DNA of 64,000 nt, from the NCBI RefSeq assembly GCF_964204865.1, contig NC_135264.1, forward strand, positions 5,610,001-5,674,000. Reading direction: 5' to 3'. Both the position numbers and the translations under genes were made by a program. Position 1 is the stretch's first letter. The number at the start of each line of letters is the position of its first letter. Positions 40,767-52,321 of the stretch are shown piece after piece. The stretch comes from Styela clava (taxonomy: Eukaryota > Chordata > Ascidiacea > Stolidobranchia > Styelidae). The notes below the pieces were generated by a model. The model was not told the DNA's origin, ran no database searches, and saw only the letters and a program-made list of their open reading frames with translations.

Positions 40767-41867
40767 CAGAGTGGTTCAAGGTTGCTAGGTTGAAGGACCG
40801 CAAAAACTTTTGAGGAGGTCTCGCGGGCCGCAAGTCGGAGAAAACCCAAAAGTGATCAAAATACCGCGAGTTTACTTACTTTAAATTTAATAAACAACGA
40901 AAATTTACCGTTCTAATCAGACTATTATTATGTTGCATGGTTGGCGTCCGTTTAAAGAAGATATTTAAAGCCTTCAGTTATTTTAAATTTAATTCCCGAG
41001 AATTACCGTTGTATTTTGCGCATCTCGCGTTCAATGTCGCTTCAAATTATATTCTTTCGTGACAGATATTACTTGAAATCAAACCAGACACTGCGTGATG
41101 GGCAAGGAAATACATTTCCGCCGTGTTCTCTTATGTCACCTTTCTTGAGACACTCATTTTATTACGAATTGTTATATTAAGTAATTTAAAAACAGCGTGA
41201 GCAAGCTTAGTGACATCGTCAAATACCAACCAAGTCAGTCTATTCTATTCAATTAAAGAGTCCAGCTGCACACTAACACAAATGTATTTCTGTAACGTTT
41301 CGTCCGACCAGAGTCAGACTTCCCCAGACAAGCAGTTTACAACAATCAATCGTTGATGTAAACTGCTTGTCTGAGGAAGTCTGACTCTGGTCGGACGATA
41401 CGTTACAGAAATACATTTGTGTTAGTTTGCAGCTGGACTCTTTAATTGAATAGAATAGTCATGTTTATTCCAGCTACAGTATCCTTGCAGTATACGCATA
41501 CGGATCCACTAGCATAAAGGCATAGAGAAAAGATAGGAAGTTAGTCTCGCGCAACCCAACTCAAATTCAAGTCAGTCTAAGTTGGTTTTCGGGACCTAGC
41601 TAAAAAAAACTGGATTACGCAGCGTTATGTCGGCTCTGCGTTTCGTCACTACTGTCACATGGCCGACGCTTGTAAACAGAGGAGTGTTTTTACTAAAATA
41701 AAGGCACAAAGCGTTAGAAAAAGGGTTTGAATTTCGGGATCCCAACCCCAGTTGGAATATCTAAAAAAAAAACTCAAAAACGTTACTCCATTAGATACAA
41801 ATATACGCTAAAATTATTCTGTGAGCCGCACGGAATGTATCAGCATCACAGAGTTTGGACCACCCTG
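40767..41867. mobile_element. hAT-type element (1.1 kb) with nested fold-back
   Basis: The left end CAGAGTGGTTCAAGG and the right end TTTGGACCACCCTG are imperfect inverted repeats. The flanks are an exact 8-bp duplication GTCTACCT (40759-40766 and 41868-41875). A TCGCGGGCCGCAAG motif lies inside the left end and GAGCCGCACGG inside the right, as in related hAT MITEs. The fold-back element 41240-41458 lies within it. No transposase was found. Confidence 0.88.
41240..41458. repeat. fold-back MITE, ~100-bp arms
   Basis: A near-perfect palindrome: the left arm starts CTATTCTATTCAATTAAAGA and the right arm ends TCTTTAATTGAATAGAATAG, with only scattered mismatches. The loop is about 17 bp around AACAATCAATCGTTGAT. 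The arms contain the CGTCCGACCAGAGTCAGAC word. It would fold into one long hairpin. It is a typical fold-back transposon inserted in the surrounding hAT element. Confidence 0.88.
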
Positions 41868-42949
41868 GTCTACCTTATCAAGAAACTCCCGACTTTGCTG
41901 ACCAATATATCGTTGAAATGCGATCTTGGAACCGCCACATAGGGTAAATAGTTCATTGGTCTAATTGTTGAAGAGAATAGAAATTTTTTCAAAATAAAAG
42001 TGTGACAACAAGGTGAATACAAAAAAGAAAAAACAACAACAATTTAGGAAAACGACTCATAGGCCCATTTCGTGTCCAATAAATACGTTTCAGTGTTAAT
42101 TTTTAGTAAAGAAGGGTAATATGATACTAGAAGACAAAAAATAAGCGAATATTTCGAAGTTTGAGTCGCCTGGTGAACTCGTAATATTTTAATAAACACC
42201 GATAAACTATATAAAATTCTTCTCTAAAATTTCTGTGGTGTCCCTCTTCGCTTGGTCCCAACACGTGCCTATATTGTTTAATGGTTAATCCGGCGCTGCT
42301 TAGATGTGATGTCACATTCAAATCAATTAAAGTATTCCTGGCGCCAAGAAGATCTTCCGCTGTTGGATATATGATGTTGGTGTATACACTCCGATTCATC
42401 GAATACCTGAAAAATTTGAGACTATGTTATAAATAGCTTTGTATTTCAAAAATAAGTATTATAGTGAATATTGGTATGAACTAATCACGGCGCCACGGTT
42501 TCAGTTTTGAGACCTTATTTTACACACTTTGGAATTATTCATTTCATATGATTAGGGCATCATTTATTTTGTGCTGAAAAAGTATTATAGTTTTATTTCA
42601 TTTAACGCGTTTGATGTTTCCGCTCTAAACTTGCGGCTGTATGCAAATTAAAAGTTAATTTGTTTTCTGCACTTGTTACACTTCAAAAATTACCTTCAAA
42701 TTTATTACAATCAACAGTCAGGATAAATAAACAAGAGAGTTATGCTCAAATATATAGACACGTTACGCTGAAATTCACTGTGGTACGGTACGGTAACTTA
42801 CCAGCAGGCTTGACCACGGAACCTGTTCGTTGATCAAGTGATCGATATATGTTTGCGGAATCGCCACATGCTGGCAAATTCTGATGACGTCATAGGTCAA
42901 AATAAAAACGAATCTCATAAAGCTCACAAGAATATTTGAAATTAATAAA

Positions 42950-43095
42950 AGTAATAACCTTCTAGAAAAAAATTCCATCTTTAACTACTGAAAATTTCAA
43001 AGCAATTGGTCCAGTAAGCAAAGAGAAAAGCGACTTTTTAAAAACGTGTCAAAGAACAAGAACAGGAACAATAAGAACAACGACTATATTGCGGA
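42950..43095. repeat. dispersed repeat family, inverted copy
   Basis: Reverse complement of the family at 27310-27690, with shared GACTTTTT / AAGTCGCTTTTCTC and CTACTGAAAATTTCAAAGC words. It directly precedes the 88-bp tandem array. Non-coding. Confidence 0.55.
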
Positions 43096-43110
43096 AACTG
43101 GCTGTAATCC

Positions 43111-43726
43111 AATCACAATGTTTGGTTGCATTAAAAAGTACTCCTATTATAGCGTTACAATCCCAGTGTAACGAAATGCCTTTACATATTATACATCCAA
43201 TCACAATGTTTGGTTGCATTAAAAAGTACTCCTATTATAGCGTTACAATCCCAGTGTAACGAAATGCCTTTACATATTATAAATCCAATCACAATGTTTG
43301 GTTGAATTAAAAAGTACTCCTATTATAGCGTTACAATCCCAGTGTAACGAAATGCCTTTACATATTATACATCCAATCACAATGTTTGGTTGCATTAAAA
43401 AGTACTCCTATTATAGCGTTACAATCCCAGTGTAACGAAATGCCTTTACATATTATACATCCAATCACAATGTTTGGTTGCATTAAAAAGTACTCCTATT
43501 ATAGCGTTACAACCCCAGTGTAACGAAATGCCTTTACATAATATACATCCAATCACAATGTTTGGTTGCATTAAAAAGTACTCCTATTATAGCGTTACAA
43601 TCCCAGTGGAACGAAATGCCTTTACATATTATACATCCAATCACAATGTTTGGTTGCATTAAAAAGTACTCCTATTATAGCATTACAATCCCAGTGTAAC
43701 GAAATGCCTTTACACATTATACATTA
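43111..43726. repeat. 88-bp tandem repeat, seven units
   Basis: Seven head-to-tail copies start at 43111, 43199, 43287, 43375, 43463, 43551 and 43639, each exactly 88 bp, starting AATCACAATGTTTGGTTGCA. Copies differ by only a few bases. Every unit contains a dyad (CGTTAC ... GTAACG) around CAATCCCAGT, weakened in copies 6 and 7. The period is not a multiple of three and the short open frames across it are artefacts. The high identity implies recent expansion or homogenisation. Confidence 0.95.
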
Positions 43727-43789
43727 TAGAAAATGTCTACATTACAAATGCAGAATTATTCTTTATGACAGCGAAATTACAGCACAATT

Positions 43790-44144
43790 ATTCAAACAAT
43801 CGTAGGAAGAATATTTTCCTGGCAAACCGTCGTTTGCAACGTTTATTATGAAAACAACCAACAGCTTTTTTACCGACTTCTCTGTTGCAAAAGATGGCAA
43901 TTTCAAGATTCCTCCCTGGATAATGAAGCCACCGCAAATTGATACATCGTTAACGATTCATGGTACAACATGTTCACCAACAATACTTCAAACGCCATTT
44001 CTTGACCATACGCACGAAAGATATCGAGACTATGTACAAGTATTTACTGACGGTTCGAAAAATCCATTTGGCGTAGGTGCTGCATATTATGTGCCTCAAG
44101 CGAAAATAGAGAAAAAACTGAAATTACATCGTGAAAAGTATTAA
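43790..44144 (+). pseudogene. LINE retrotransposon fragment, RNase H start
   Basis: The plus-strand frame contains IPPWIMKPPQIDTSL and then YRDYVQVFTDGSKNPFGVGA. This is the first strand of an RNase H domain with its catalytic Asp (FTDGSK), preceded by the PPW linker typical of the reverse transcriptase-RNase H junction in I/Jockey-type LINEs. The frame ends at 44144 and the rest of the RNase H (Glu, Asp, Asp positions) is missing. It is a short 3'-truncated scrap wedged between the tandem array and a SINE-like sequence. Confidence 0.7.
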
Positions 44145-44199
44145 TATTCCGTGGCAAAAAAAAGTTTGGAAAGCGCTAGCTTAGGGTAGGGATAGCGGG

Positions 44200-44311
44200 A
44201 GGAAGCCGCCAGCAATCATCTGGTACTAAATTATCCCCTACTAGATTTGAACCTGCAATTAGAAATCAAGCGCAGTCCTAAGGCTTAGCACAATGCGCCA
44301 CTCAACGCGAA
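44200..44311 (-). mobile_element. tRNA-derived SINE-like head
   Basis: On the minus strand the sequence has an A-box-like GTGGCGCATTGTGCTAAG (44286-44303) and a B-box GGTTCAAATCT (44243-44253), about 45 nt apart, as in RNA polymerase III promoters of tRNA-derived SINEs. A sound tRNA cloverleaf with an anticodon arm was not evident, so a functional tRNA gene is unlikely. The 3' end is not defined. Confidence 0.5.
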
Positions 44312-45140
44312 CGTAGTCAACTGCAGTGCACTGACATAGATACTAAACACATTAATATACGTCTATACCCTTACGCTGGATGACAAAATCTCAGGTTTGT
44401 TCTTTATGGCCGTACATACCTGTATCATGATCGCTTTTTACCAAGAAGTCTACTGTAGAGACAGACTCAAAGTGCTTCATACAGAACTAGAGTCTCCATT
44501 AACTATTCGTTTATTCAAAATGACGTTAATAAAATTTAAGAAGCATCAAATACATCCGAGTTATAAAAATAGAGTAATTTCAAATCACTCATTAATATTA
44601 ATCGGTAAGTAACACATTGTTTTTGTTACGTTCTTATTGTGGGGCTCCGTAAATAACAGTCTATCTCTTCACGAGCACCATAACACCAAATATGTGAATC
44701 AGTCGTTGTCGTCGGTATGCACTTGTATTGAGCAGTCAATTACCGTATTTACTTCACATAGAACCGTGATTAATGCTGTTGCTGATGTTATGTCTCTGCC
44801 GTTTGGTTTGGGCGGAGAAATTACCTTTACTGTAGGGGTAGGCATCGAAACAACGTCACATTGTGACTCCACCTTTAGGGACATCGCCGGCACGTTATTT
44901 TATGAAAACATTCTTGTCTGCGAAAGTCAATGAGCTAAGATTTGTACGTCAATTTAGAGAATGCATTGATATAACGCTAAACACGCCGTTTTTCTTTCAT
45001 TGAGTGGAAGGAAGGTTACATTTTTGATGACATCCAGGTGCGCGTTTACTCGACAAATATGAAACGACAAATATAATGGAAATGCTGGATTCTTTGTACT
45101 AAGCTCCCGTCACTGATGTAAAAATGTGAGCTCTGAGATG

Positions 45141-45360
45141 AACGGTTCCATTACATTTGAACCCGTGTACATTTGAACCTACGACAATTGCACCTGCGTA
45201 CTATTGCACTTAAGGATTTTTTTTTGTTTTACGGTTATCTGAACCCATACTAACTCTAACCCATGGGTTTTAGCACCCGCATATAGATTGAACCCGCGGA
45301 TATACACATGGGTTCAAATGTACATGGTTCAAATGTACGTGGGTTGAAATGTACGGTCAC
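45141..45360. repeat. fold-back element with TTTGAACCC words
   Basis: The left side carries CATTTGAACCCGTGTACATT and further TGAACC words. The right side mirrors them as GGGTTCAAATGTACATGGTT and GGGTTGAAATGTAC. The arms are imperfect with internal repetition. It is non-coding and probably a MITE. Confidence 0.6.
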
Positions 45361-46129
45361 CGAGATAAACACCCCCGAAAATACCTTATTATGCGATCAG
45401 AAAATGTATGAAGCAAATCCCAACCGTCACCTTCATTCTGCATTTTTGAGATCATGCGTTAGAAGCGTGATCGGCTAGTAACGGCAATCTGGAGTAATCA
45501 AAGTAATCAGTTAAAAATATTTGATTACAACAATCAGTTAGCTTTTTTCGTCAAATATTTGTGCGCGGGAAGCCACAAGCGACATCGCAGTCACAAATGT
45601 TTGTCGTAGGATAAGGTTTGATTTTGGTAGGATGTATGGATAAGCTGACTGTTGGGTTATGACAGCGAGTTCGAAACAATATTCAGGTGAGCTAAATGTT
45701 ATTTATATTTATTGTTTTCATTGCTATTCTATTGCTTTCATTTTTCTATTGTATAAGTGGTAAATTAGAGGTTTTCGGGCCTATACGAATTGGAATTATT
45801 AACCTATTACAGAAGTCTTGATTGGTGGGTGATTCTCTTTTGCATCGAACTCACTAACATCGGGTTCATCGTTTCCTCACAACTGGTCGAACTTTAAAGC
45901 TATATGGCAATACATAGACTTATCATATTAAGAAACTTAAACGTAATATACTAATCTACGTCACTACCTAAGCTGCATTCAACAGGACAAGATTTACATG
46001 AATGTATTGCATAACTTTCAAAACTTTCGCAAATGTAGCGCAAAATCAATGGTTTATTAGAGATTCGCGTAGCCTTTCCACTTTCATATTTTATTGTGTA
46101 TAGGGTGCTCCCATAGTATTCGTACCAAG

Positions 46130-46335
46130 ATGGCGCACAACCTGAACACAGTATGTGTACCTGGTTAGGGTTCAAGTTGTGCGTCCTCTTGAATTTCCAG
46201 CACGATCTGCATTCCTAACTTAAACTACCGAGATGGCGCACAACCTGAACACAGTATGTGTACCTGGTTAGGGTTCAGGTTGTGCGCCATCTTGGTAGTT
46301 TAAGTTGGGAATGCAGATTGTGCTGTAAATTCAAA
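46130..46335. repeat. fold-back element with GCGCACAACCTGAAC arms
   Basis: A palindrome with arms of about 60 bp (about 46188-46248 and 46272-46335), containing GATGGCGCACAACCTGAAC and its reverse complement around a short spacer with GTATGTGTACCTGG. A partial third copy of the same core (46130-46190) sits at the left. A related CGCACAACCTGA word occurs at 20733-20745 inside the large insertion. Confidence 0.75.
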
Positions 46336-47494
46336 TTTATAAATCGTTCCTACCCCCAAATTGATAATTACTAATATGTCATTTTAAAAGGCGGCGGGAG
46401 CTTCGTGCAGAAAACCCGATAGATTCAGCCCCGCTGTTCATTGAATATGCTAGCTACAGTTCTGCGACAGTTTATTTATCAATATTTCAACTTTTTTCAG
46501 ATGCAAAACTATTAAAGGTTGAAGATTCAAAGACACAAAGTAACGAACGAGGAATAATACAAGTAAATATCATTTAAACATTTTATTTGAATTTTTTGCC
46601 TATTTTATTCCTGTACACCACTGTTTTCGTTTAGAATGCTAAACAATTAGATGCGAGCGCACCGCGTCTCGGGTCTTGCGATCAAAGTCGGCATAGTCAT
46701 GCCACATATTTGATCGTGTGTTTTATATTTTCACAAAGTTAAATAATTGTCTTCCGAATCAAAATTCCAAAAAAGTAAGACCCACGTTCACGTTTAAAAT
46801 GATAAATAGTTCGATGCGAGCCAACATTGTTATGCCGCTTATTTTATCCTGTGCATTCTATCGAAATTTAATATTTAGATTTTGCACAAGTTTTAATAAT
46901 TGTGTTTTGAAGCAGAAGTCCGAAATAGTACTATAAATACAGTACCTTGTATCAAATTGGTGTACTCTTTGCGACCCCTGAAATTCGTTGCTCGCTTCTC
47001 TGCTGGATAGCGATCCCCAGTTTGCGATCCCCACCGTGAACAATGTGATAATTCTACAAGTTACTGATCAGAGGTAATTAGTCATATACTCCATGAAACA
47101 GTAATAAAAGTTCATTGGGTATTTTACTGTTATTGTAATATTTGCAACTCGTGCAGTTTAAAAACTACACCTGATATGTTATAAAATATTAAGCTGAATT
47201 TATAAAATTGAATGATTACAAATACCTGTAACTGTAGAGTCGATGAAAAGCAATTTCTATGGTAATCTATAATATTTGAAATTTAATGGCAATCCTGAAT
47301 AAATTTTATTCGTCTAAATTTACCCGTTACGTATTTTATTGAAACCAACGTATATTTTTTGCTTTGCAGTGTCTCTGTCAAATAGCATTTGTGTGAATTA
47401 ACTACCTAATGACATAGTTTGCTCAACGAAATTTAGTTTGAATCAAATTTAGAATTGGCTTGCACAAAATCATGACATATATATTGATTTTCAG

Positions 47495-47610
47495 CTTAAA
47501 ACACTGCTTGAAAGTTGACAGGACAATTTATCATTGTACCAAAAGAAATTCGTCAAGAGCCAGCTTTTCATCACTGAGTGAGATGGAGGCCTATCAAGTC
47601 TGAAAAGCAA
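47495..47610 (+). other. exon-like module, copy I
   Basis: 116 bp between a GATTTTCAG acceptor and a GTATGTAAC donor-like sequence. It begins CTTAAAACACTGCTTGAAAG and ends AAGTCTGAAAAGCAA. One frame is open for most of its length but stops just before the donor. It belongs to a set of four related modules in this region. Confidence 0.4.
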
Positions 47611-50218
47611 GTATGTAACCAAATCATTTGAAATCTTTTCATTTTAGATGTCTATAGTATAAATAAATGATATATTGTATTTTTTTCGGGAAATCTACAA
47701 ACAAATATTATGTTCAATATATTGAGTATGAGCTCAGTTTTTGGTTTGTGTGTCAAATGAAATTTTCTAAAAATTACAATCTCAAAATTTCATAATAACA
47801 TGATACGCACAACTACCGTTTTATTCTGGCTATTGAGTCGGCCGAGTGAATAAGGCTAGGGCCATGTTTTAGAAATAAAAATTAAGCTTGTTTTCGTTCC
47901 CGCCTAATAGTCGAGATACAGGAATGCATTAAATTGGTCTTATTTTTGTCAGTTGGGCCACCAATGCGCGCTCATAATTGTTTATGGCAAAATCTGTTAA
48001 ACCAAACCATGCTCATTACGTAGAATCGCGGAATTAAATATTCTGTCCTAACAATTAACTGTAGCAATATCCGGTGAATAATAACATAGTCAATACAGCG
48101 CAGGGGCTAACTGCTGTGTTGTCCCATCTGCTGTCGTTTCGTTTAATCGTCCAAACCAAAAGGCCAATTACTATCTTGAAAAGTCAGTCTATTTAAAGGT
48201 TATTAGGCCAGCATAAATAAAACTATGCCTCGTTAAGTGCAATTCGGTTAAAACACAACCCCAACTTAATAACCATGCGAATATTAAAACTTATTGTTTA
48301 ACTTGTTGTTTATCATAGGATGCCTATATATACTAGTATGTCTGACATTTTTGAAATCGTAGTCCTGATCTTTTTCATTAATCTGATGAATACAAATGGT
48401 AGTTGACACTAACTAACATACTATATAAAGTAATCAGGCTAATTTTTTAAAGGTAACTGTGGTTCATTGTGACCTGTACGCTCGGGTAGTTCACAGTTGA
48501 TATTCATGCCAATGATGTTCCCAACTAGTTCAAACTGGAATCGTCCCAAATTTCCAATAATGATATTATCAGAGTGAGTCATACTATGTGAATTAAGATA
48601 GCCGTTAATCTTACACCTTAAAGAACTCGCGTTTCAACTAAATTTTCCAAAAACGATACTGTATATTCAACCAAGTGTAAACACCTTTTTGGTTCTTATC
48701 CCCTTGGTAAAAGTCTTATGTTATCATACCAACCATGTTCATGTCTATTTAAAAATAGAGAAATAGAAATGCGTGTCCTATTTTCCCCATTGTTAGTGCG
48801 GGTCACGTCATGTTATGCCTAATCATGTATATTGAAAAGAGCTTAATTAATATAAACTCTCCTATATAATTTCTACTGAATGGTCTCTTTCATATACGTC
48901 ACTCCCCGTCAATATAAGATATAGTAGTTTCAAAATTCTAGAATTCTTACTTTTTTAATTAGATATTAGGAACTTTGGTGTTGCTGCTCGATAACCAGTT
49001 TGGTTCCCCGCTACGTCCCTTCCCCAGTAAAACGGTGTAAATTTTCTTCGTGTCGTATTTTATGGTTGTGATACTTATTACTGGTTGGAAAAAAAAACTT
49101 GTCTTGACTTGATTAATCGTGTATCTTACCCCCTTTTGGTACTAGTTAACCATGACATTCGTGTTCACATGTGTTTCGAACTAAAATCGCATTAAGTTTC
49201 CAATAACGATATTATATGAGTGAGTAGAATCAAGTGCACCAATATGCATCAATATAACCGGTTATCGTACACCCTTTAGTACTGGTTAACAATGGGATTT
49301 GTGTCGAAGACTAAAATTTCGAAGGTTACTATATACATGAGATCCCACAAATTGTAAATCTACTATAGTCAGCTTATATCTATATTGCTAGTAGCCTTAT
49401 GTTCATAAGCGTTTGAATCTGGGAATATATTCCTTATTTTGCTATCGTTTCTTCCCTAGTCATGATCTGTCATGTTCTTATATTTATATATATAATGTCT
49501 AAAATGTCTTTGGCATGTATAGATGGCATCAATTTATTTATAGATGTATATTTTCAGGTCTCTGGGATGGGAAGGAAAGACTATAGAGAACTTGAAGGTA
49601 AAATATAACACACTAATAAATAATTTACTAGTTAAGATTCAGATAATGAGATACAACATAGCACACTGACAGATCATTCCGAATAAGTAATATTTATAAT
49701 ATTGAAAATCTGCAAATAATATAGAATGAACGTAAATGAATATCAGTACAAGTTGTCGTCCTTGTATCTTTAGGATAAGCATAGCTTTTCACAAGAGCGT
49801 GGACAATTTTTTTGAGGGGCGTAAAGGTAATTAGAAACAGAAATATTTGTTAAATTTTATCTTTTCCGCCTTATTTTTTATATTTACATTTCTTAATAGC
49901 CGTATTTTCAACGTGCTTTTGAATGAATATAAATATGATTTATATTATGTGTTGCAATATTATAAACTGACAGATCATTCCAAAGTAATGTTAGTAAATA
50001 AGGGGGAATTCTGAATAATTTGTCAATGAACTGAAAATTAATATTTTTATTTTATGTATCCAAAGTATAAGCATAGCTTCTCTGTGCTCCTGTCAAATTA
50101 CATTTTCCGTAACTTATAAATCTAAAAATTAATAATGACTTAGTTCGAACAACTATATTTATTCAAATCAATATTATACAAAATTTACTTGCAGTTCATT
50201 ATCTCGCATAAAGTTCAG

Positions 50219-50336
50219 CTTTCTGAAACTTGAAAGCGGAAAAGACAGTTTATCATTATACATCAAAAGACATGCGGAGTTATTTGTCCGATTATGCATC
50301 ACTGAGAGAGGTGAATGAATCGAGTCTAAAGAGCAG
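50219..50336 (+). other. exon-like module, copy II
   Basis: 118 bp between a AAGTTCAG acceptor and a consensus CAG|GTATGT donor. From an internal ATG at 50270 one frame is open to the donor: MRSYLSDYASLREVNESSLK. This is the only copy of the four with an open frame reaching the donor, so a coding first exon is possible but unproven. Confidence 0.4.
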
Positions 50337-52211
50337 GTATGTTTTTAAAATCTTCTGAATCTTTCTAATTTACATTAATCACAAACAAGTTAGAATACTA
50401 TATTATAAAAATCGGTGAAGAAATAAATGATATAGAGGTGAATCCGCAACCCAATTTCTTGATTGCGGCATTATAAAATATTAAAATTAAAATATAAAAC
50501 GGAAGATATCACCATAAGTTTTGTTTTAGCAATTTTGCAGCAGATTGAAAACGCTTTTTAGACATTGTAAATCACAAAATTTGGTGTTATGTTAGAATTT
50601 CTTCAAAATATATGCCATAATAGTAACTGAAATCGAAACACAGTAAATTATTCACGCGATGTACCTTTTGTCTATTTTGCAACTAACTACCTATGGAGCC
50701 GCATACGACGTTTTCTCGGTATGTGACGATATATAAAATAATTAATGCAAAATTTATCGATTGATTTTTTTTCGCAATAATTTAAATTACAATCGTTCGT
50801 ATTTTGTCTATATCTTGGGATATTTCAAACGGTGAAACCTTAAAAATAATCAGAGTGACAGGCCTGCGGCGGGGCGGATTCAGTGTTGTTCCACTTGGGT
50901 TCATTGTTCTTCATTTCAAGTCCGCTGATTGACGCGGTAATTTTGAGTTGTAATGATTTTATATTGTCGTAAGACGTAAGTCGTCGCAACTGCAGGTTTC
51001 ATTGAACACAATTAAGCCAATAAATACCGCATTTTAAATATTGCCGCATCAAGGGATGCAGCCAGGATTTTTCAATGGAGGTTACGTTGTAGCCCGTCTC
51101 TCTTTGCCTGATGGTGTTGGTGAATATTTTACAAGTCGTATTTTAAACGTCGACTATTAATCCGTAGTCAGCGGGTACCAGCATTTGGAAATAAAACATT
51201 AAAAATTCGGGAAAATTAATTTCAGAGAGATGTCAGTAGTGTCATAATGGTTTATGTGTACAAAAATACGCTCGCATGTAGCGCCGATCAAATGCACGAA
51301 ATATGAAACTATTACTTGGAATTTATTGTTATGAAGTTGAAGTTTTATTTCCATTCAATGATTATTTACTTGCGCCGTGATCACTGGCGGGCAAAATCGT
51401 ATTTTTTAATCGAGTTAATCGAATATTTTTAACGGACACCGAATAATCAGTATTGTCATTTTGAACGACATCAATTGGGATGTCGGCCGCCGAAACCATC
51501 GCCGTGACAATACTTTTTTTTTTCGGATTTTACTTGAACAGTGTGGCATTTTTATTTCATAATTTTGTCGTAATCGAAGGCCTCAGTGAATTATTTGTCA
51601 CCGCGATCTTTTTGGCGGCCGACAATCCAATTAATATTGTTAGACTATATTTAAAGCACTTTTTTATCCACTAGTAAATATTAATTATCACGGCTGATAT
51701 CGTAGTTTTTATATTTCGGACATGATTGTGAGTTCACAATCACGTACAACAAGTGCATTCACAACACAAATTAATTTTATTATGATTTCTATCTTCTGTG
51801 TAGGATTTCTATCACAGTTAGTAAATTACGGTCCCAATTTTAGGCGAACAATACCATCATTATTGACCCCAGGGTGCGATATTTTTGAAGCGGATAGTTG
51901 GACATTTCTATGCGTTTAATTTTAGATCGAGTCGGTGTTACTTTTCGTGTTAAATAATAATTAAAGAACTTCGTAAATTGGTAATCACTACAATACTGTT
52001 GAATGTTCACGTAACTCAACATTGTTAAAACACTTTTTTAATTGATACTAACCCATGAATGAATCGGCAATAATGGCATTTCCACGTGGTTAAAATAATA
52101 TTGTTTATGTATTTTTAATATAAGCTTATCTTTGCTTTACCTCTGTTAATAAGCATTTTTTGTGATTTGTAACTCCAAAACTTGATAATGAAACTATATA
52201 TTTATTTTCAG

Positions 52212-52321
52212 TTTTCTAAGTCACTGCTTGAAAGAGTCATTGCATCAAACGGACATTGTTATTAGTCTGGTGCCTCACGGAGTGAGATGGAAGCCTATAT
52301 AGTGTAAAGAGTAAAGAGCAA
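52212..52321 (+). other. exon-like module, copy III
   Basis: 110 bp between TTTATTTTCAG and a GTATGAAA donor-like sequence, starting TTTTCTAAGTCACTGCTTGA. It has stops in all frames, so it is non-coding if transcribed. It lies in the left part of duplication copy A and corresponds to copy IV in copy B. Confidence 0.4.

Noticed and set aside
43474-43662. 62-codon open frame
   Set aside because: It lies wholly within the 88-bp tandem array, whose period rotates the frame from unit to unit.
44637-44933. 98-codon plus-strand frame overlapped by a 64-codon minus-strand frame
   Set aside because: No domain was recognised on either strand and there are no supporting splice signals. It lies among retroelement debris.
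49559-49598. Short 40-nt exon-like sequence between TATTTTCAG and GTAAAA
   Set aside because: It is open, but no neighbouring exon in a matching phase was found: the candidate at about 49775-49827 needs a different phase. Too short to support alone.
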